NCBI GenBank assembly: GCA_026419785.1
Contig: JAODTK010003399.1
Coordinates: 144,974 to 208,973 of the forward strand
From: Sclerodactyla briareus
Lineage: Eukaryota; Echinodermata; Holothuroidea; Dendrochirotida; Sclerodactylidae
Reading direction: 5' to 3'
DNA length: 64,000 nt
Shown in pieces: positions 62,976 to 64,000 of this stretch; the first letter of the stretch is position 1, and each line of letters begins with the position of its first letter. The notes below the pieces were generated by a model. That model was not told where the DNA came from, did no database searches, and was given only the letters and a program-made list of their open reading frames with translations. Both the position numbers and the translations under genes were made by a program.

Positions 62976-64000
62976 GTTCGTAATCGTGGTCGATACTACA
63001 TATAAGGGCCTAATATTATTATCTGTGAGAGGTATGACACAGTTATATCTTGTAAGTCGTTCTCATCACGCCAAGAGGAGAAAACTAAATGAAATTGCCC
63101 TTATACGTTCACGTAGGCTTCCAACAACGAGTGGAGCGGTCTTTCAGCAGGGACGATGGTTGTTATTGTGAACCGCACTTAACCGCATCATGGTCATATC
63201 TCTAATTCTCTTTGGCAAAGAGTACTCATTTGACTGAATTTAGTCTTTGATTTTAGTGATGTAGTCAAAGTATCATTAAACATGATTTTGGAGTATAACA
63301 ACACAAATAATAATAAGTATAACAAATTGAAAGCATGGAAACACCGAGAAGCAAAAGTGTGTTCAAACAGGTTTTACACTAGACCCACAAACCTACTTAC
63401 TACCCTACCCCCGCCGCTGCCCTCTACTCCCACCATTACACTACACTAGAGACAAGATGCAACTGTATACCAACATTTGTTTTAATCAATTTGGTCAATG
63501 AAAACACTTCAGTGTTTGATAGATCTGAAAGAGTTGTGTGCTTTTTTTACAGTATGGTCCAAGATTATTCCTAGGAAAAAGTGAGCTCCCTGTCAGGCCT
63601 GTGTACCTCACTGAACCTAATCTAATTGACATTCGAGGGTAATCTTGTTTGAATCCAGTAGATTGCCCGTGTACTTATTCATGATATGTTTGATTCAGAT
63701 TGAAAATGTTCTGGAAACAGTAAATGTGGGAAAATTGAAGATCCATATTCCTATTAATTAACACTGGTGTTGTCGAAGACGTAAAATACGTAAGGCTTAA
63801 TATAAAAGAAGCATGGAGCAAGATAATGGGAGTTGGTAATGAGGCGTTCTTTTTTGCAGGGAGTAGTGTCCATCAATGAGCACTTGGCATTTGATGGAGG
63901 TCTGAATGATCTATATCAATGACTACTCAGAGTACAAGGTGACATGACCTCGACCGAGGCCAGGTCCAAAAGTTGTACAATCACTATCGTTAATCGCGGG
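62976..64000. other. Right duplicate continuing to the window end
   Basis: Aligns with 11340-11560 and 12540-13228 of the left copy. No exon is recognised here, consistent with the left copy, where the next exon is 3 kb further on. Confidence 0.6.

Larger units (their letters stand above)
51393..63999 (+). repeat. Right copy of the segmental duplication
   Basis: Collinear with 1601-13228 (anchors given there). Private insertions: the 270-bp repeat at 53620-53885, palindromic MITEs B and C, about 0.94 kb at 56110-56990 with LINE sequence, and the block 58750-62800 with AT arrays, Penelope and CR1-like elements. Similarity continues to the last bases of the window, so the duplication extends further. 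Confidence 0.85.

Overview
This window is eukaryotic, almost certainly from a marine invertebrate deuterostome and most plausibly an echinoderm. The evidence is split genes with GT/AG introns of 0.6-8 kb, an adhesion GPCR with a sea-urchin-egg-lectin (SUEL) type module, dense non-LTR, Penelope and SINE remnants, and AGGTCA-rich tandem repeats. The species cannot be named from the sequence. There are no operons, CRISPR arrays, rRNA genes or other prokaryotic features.

The only protein-coding gene I can defend is one adhesion G-protein-coupled receptor on the + strand, spread over about 24 kb (8.7-32.7 kb). Its exons are: half of a SUEL/Gal_Lectin domain (8747-8897), one EGF domain (11201-11331), three exons of a GAIN-type domain (16476-16568, 17910-18216, 19971-20143), the GPS autoproteolysis motif (23811-23984), TM1 (24594-24703) and a TM2-TM4 exon (32437-32698). 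Splice phases match at every junction. The exons through TM1 are open and look functional. The TM2-TM4 exon carries an in-frame stop and several small indels. TM5-TM7 were not found. A possible signal-peptide exon lies at 8063.

The second large-scale feature is a direct segmental duplication. About 1.6-13.2 kb is repeated, diverged but collinear, at about 51.4-64.0 kb, and the repeat runs off the end of the window. The second copy carries a decayed SUEL exon (57166-57313) and a decayed EGF exon (62844-62975), so the locus is a tandem array of receptor genes of which at least one copy is degenerating. Each copy has its own later insertions. The left copy has a tRNA SINE, two non-autonomous hAT elements, and unclassified blocks at about 6.6-7.2 and 11.6-12.5 kb. 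The right copy has two palindromic MITEs, a 270-bp SINE-like element, LINE remnants and a Penelope element.

The rest is repeats: a LINE 3' end at 1-1197, CR1/L2-like LINE fragments (14.1-15.3, 21.4-21.9, 46.4-45.95 minus, 60.5-62.3 kb), and an 11-unit satellite of about 400 bp inside the TM1-TM2 intron (27.2-31.6 kb). A 356-bp CA run follows just before the TM2 exon, a 49-bp minisatellite lies at 42.5-43.9 kb, and hexamer elements of the form (CCGAGN)n occur with N = G, A or T. From 32.7 to 51 kb I recognise no gene apart from repeats.
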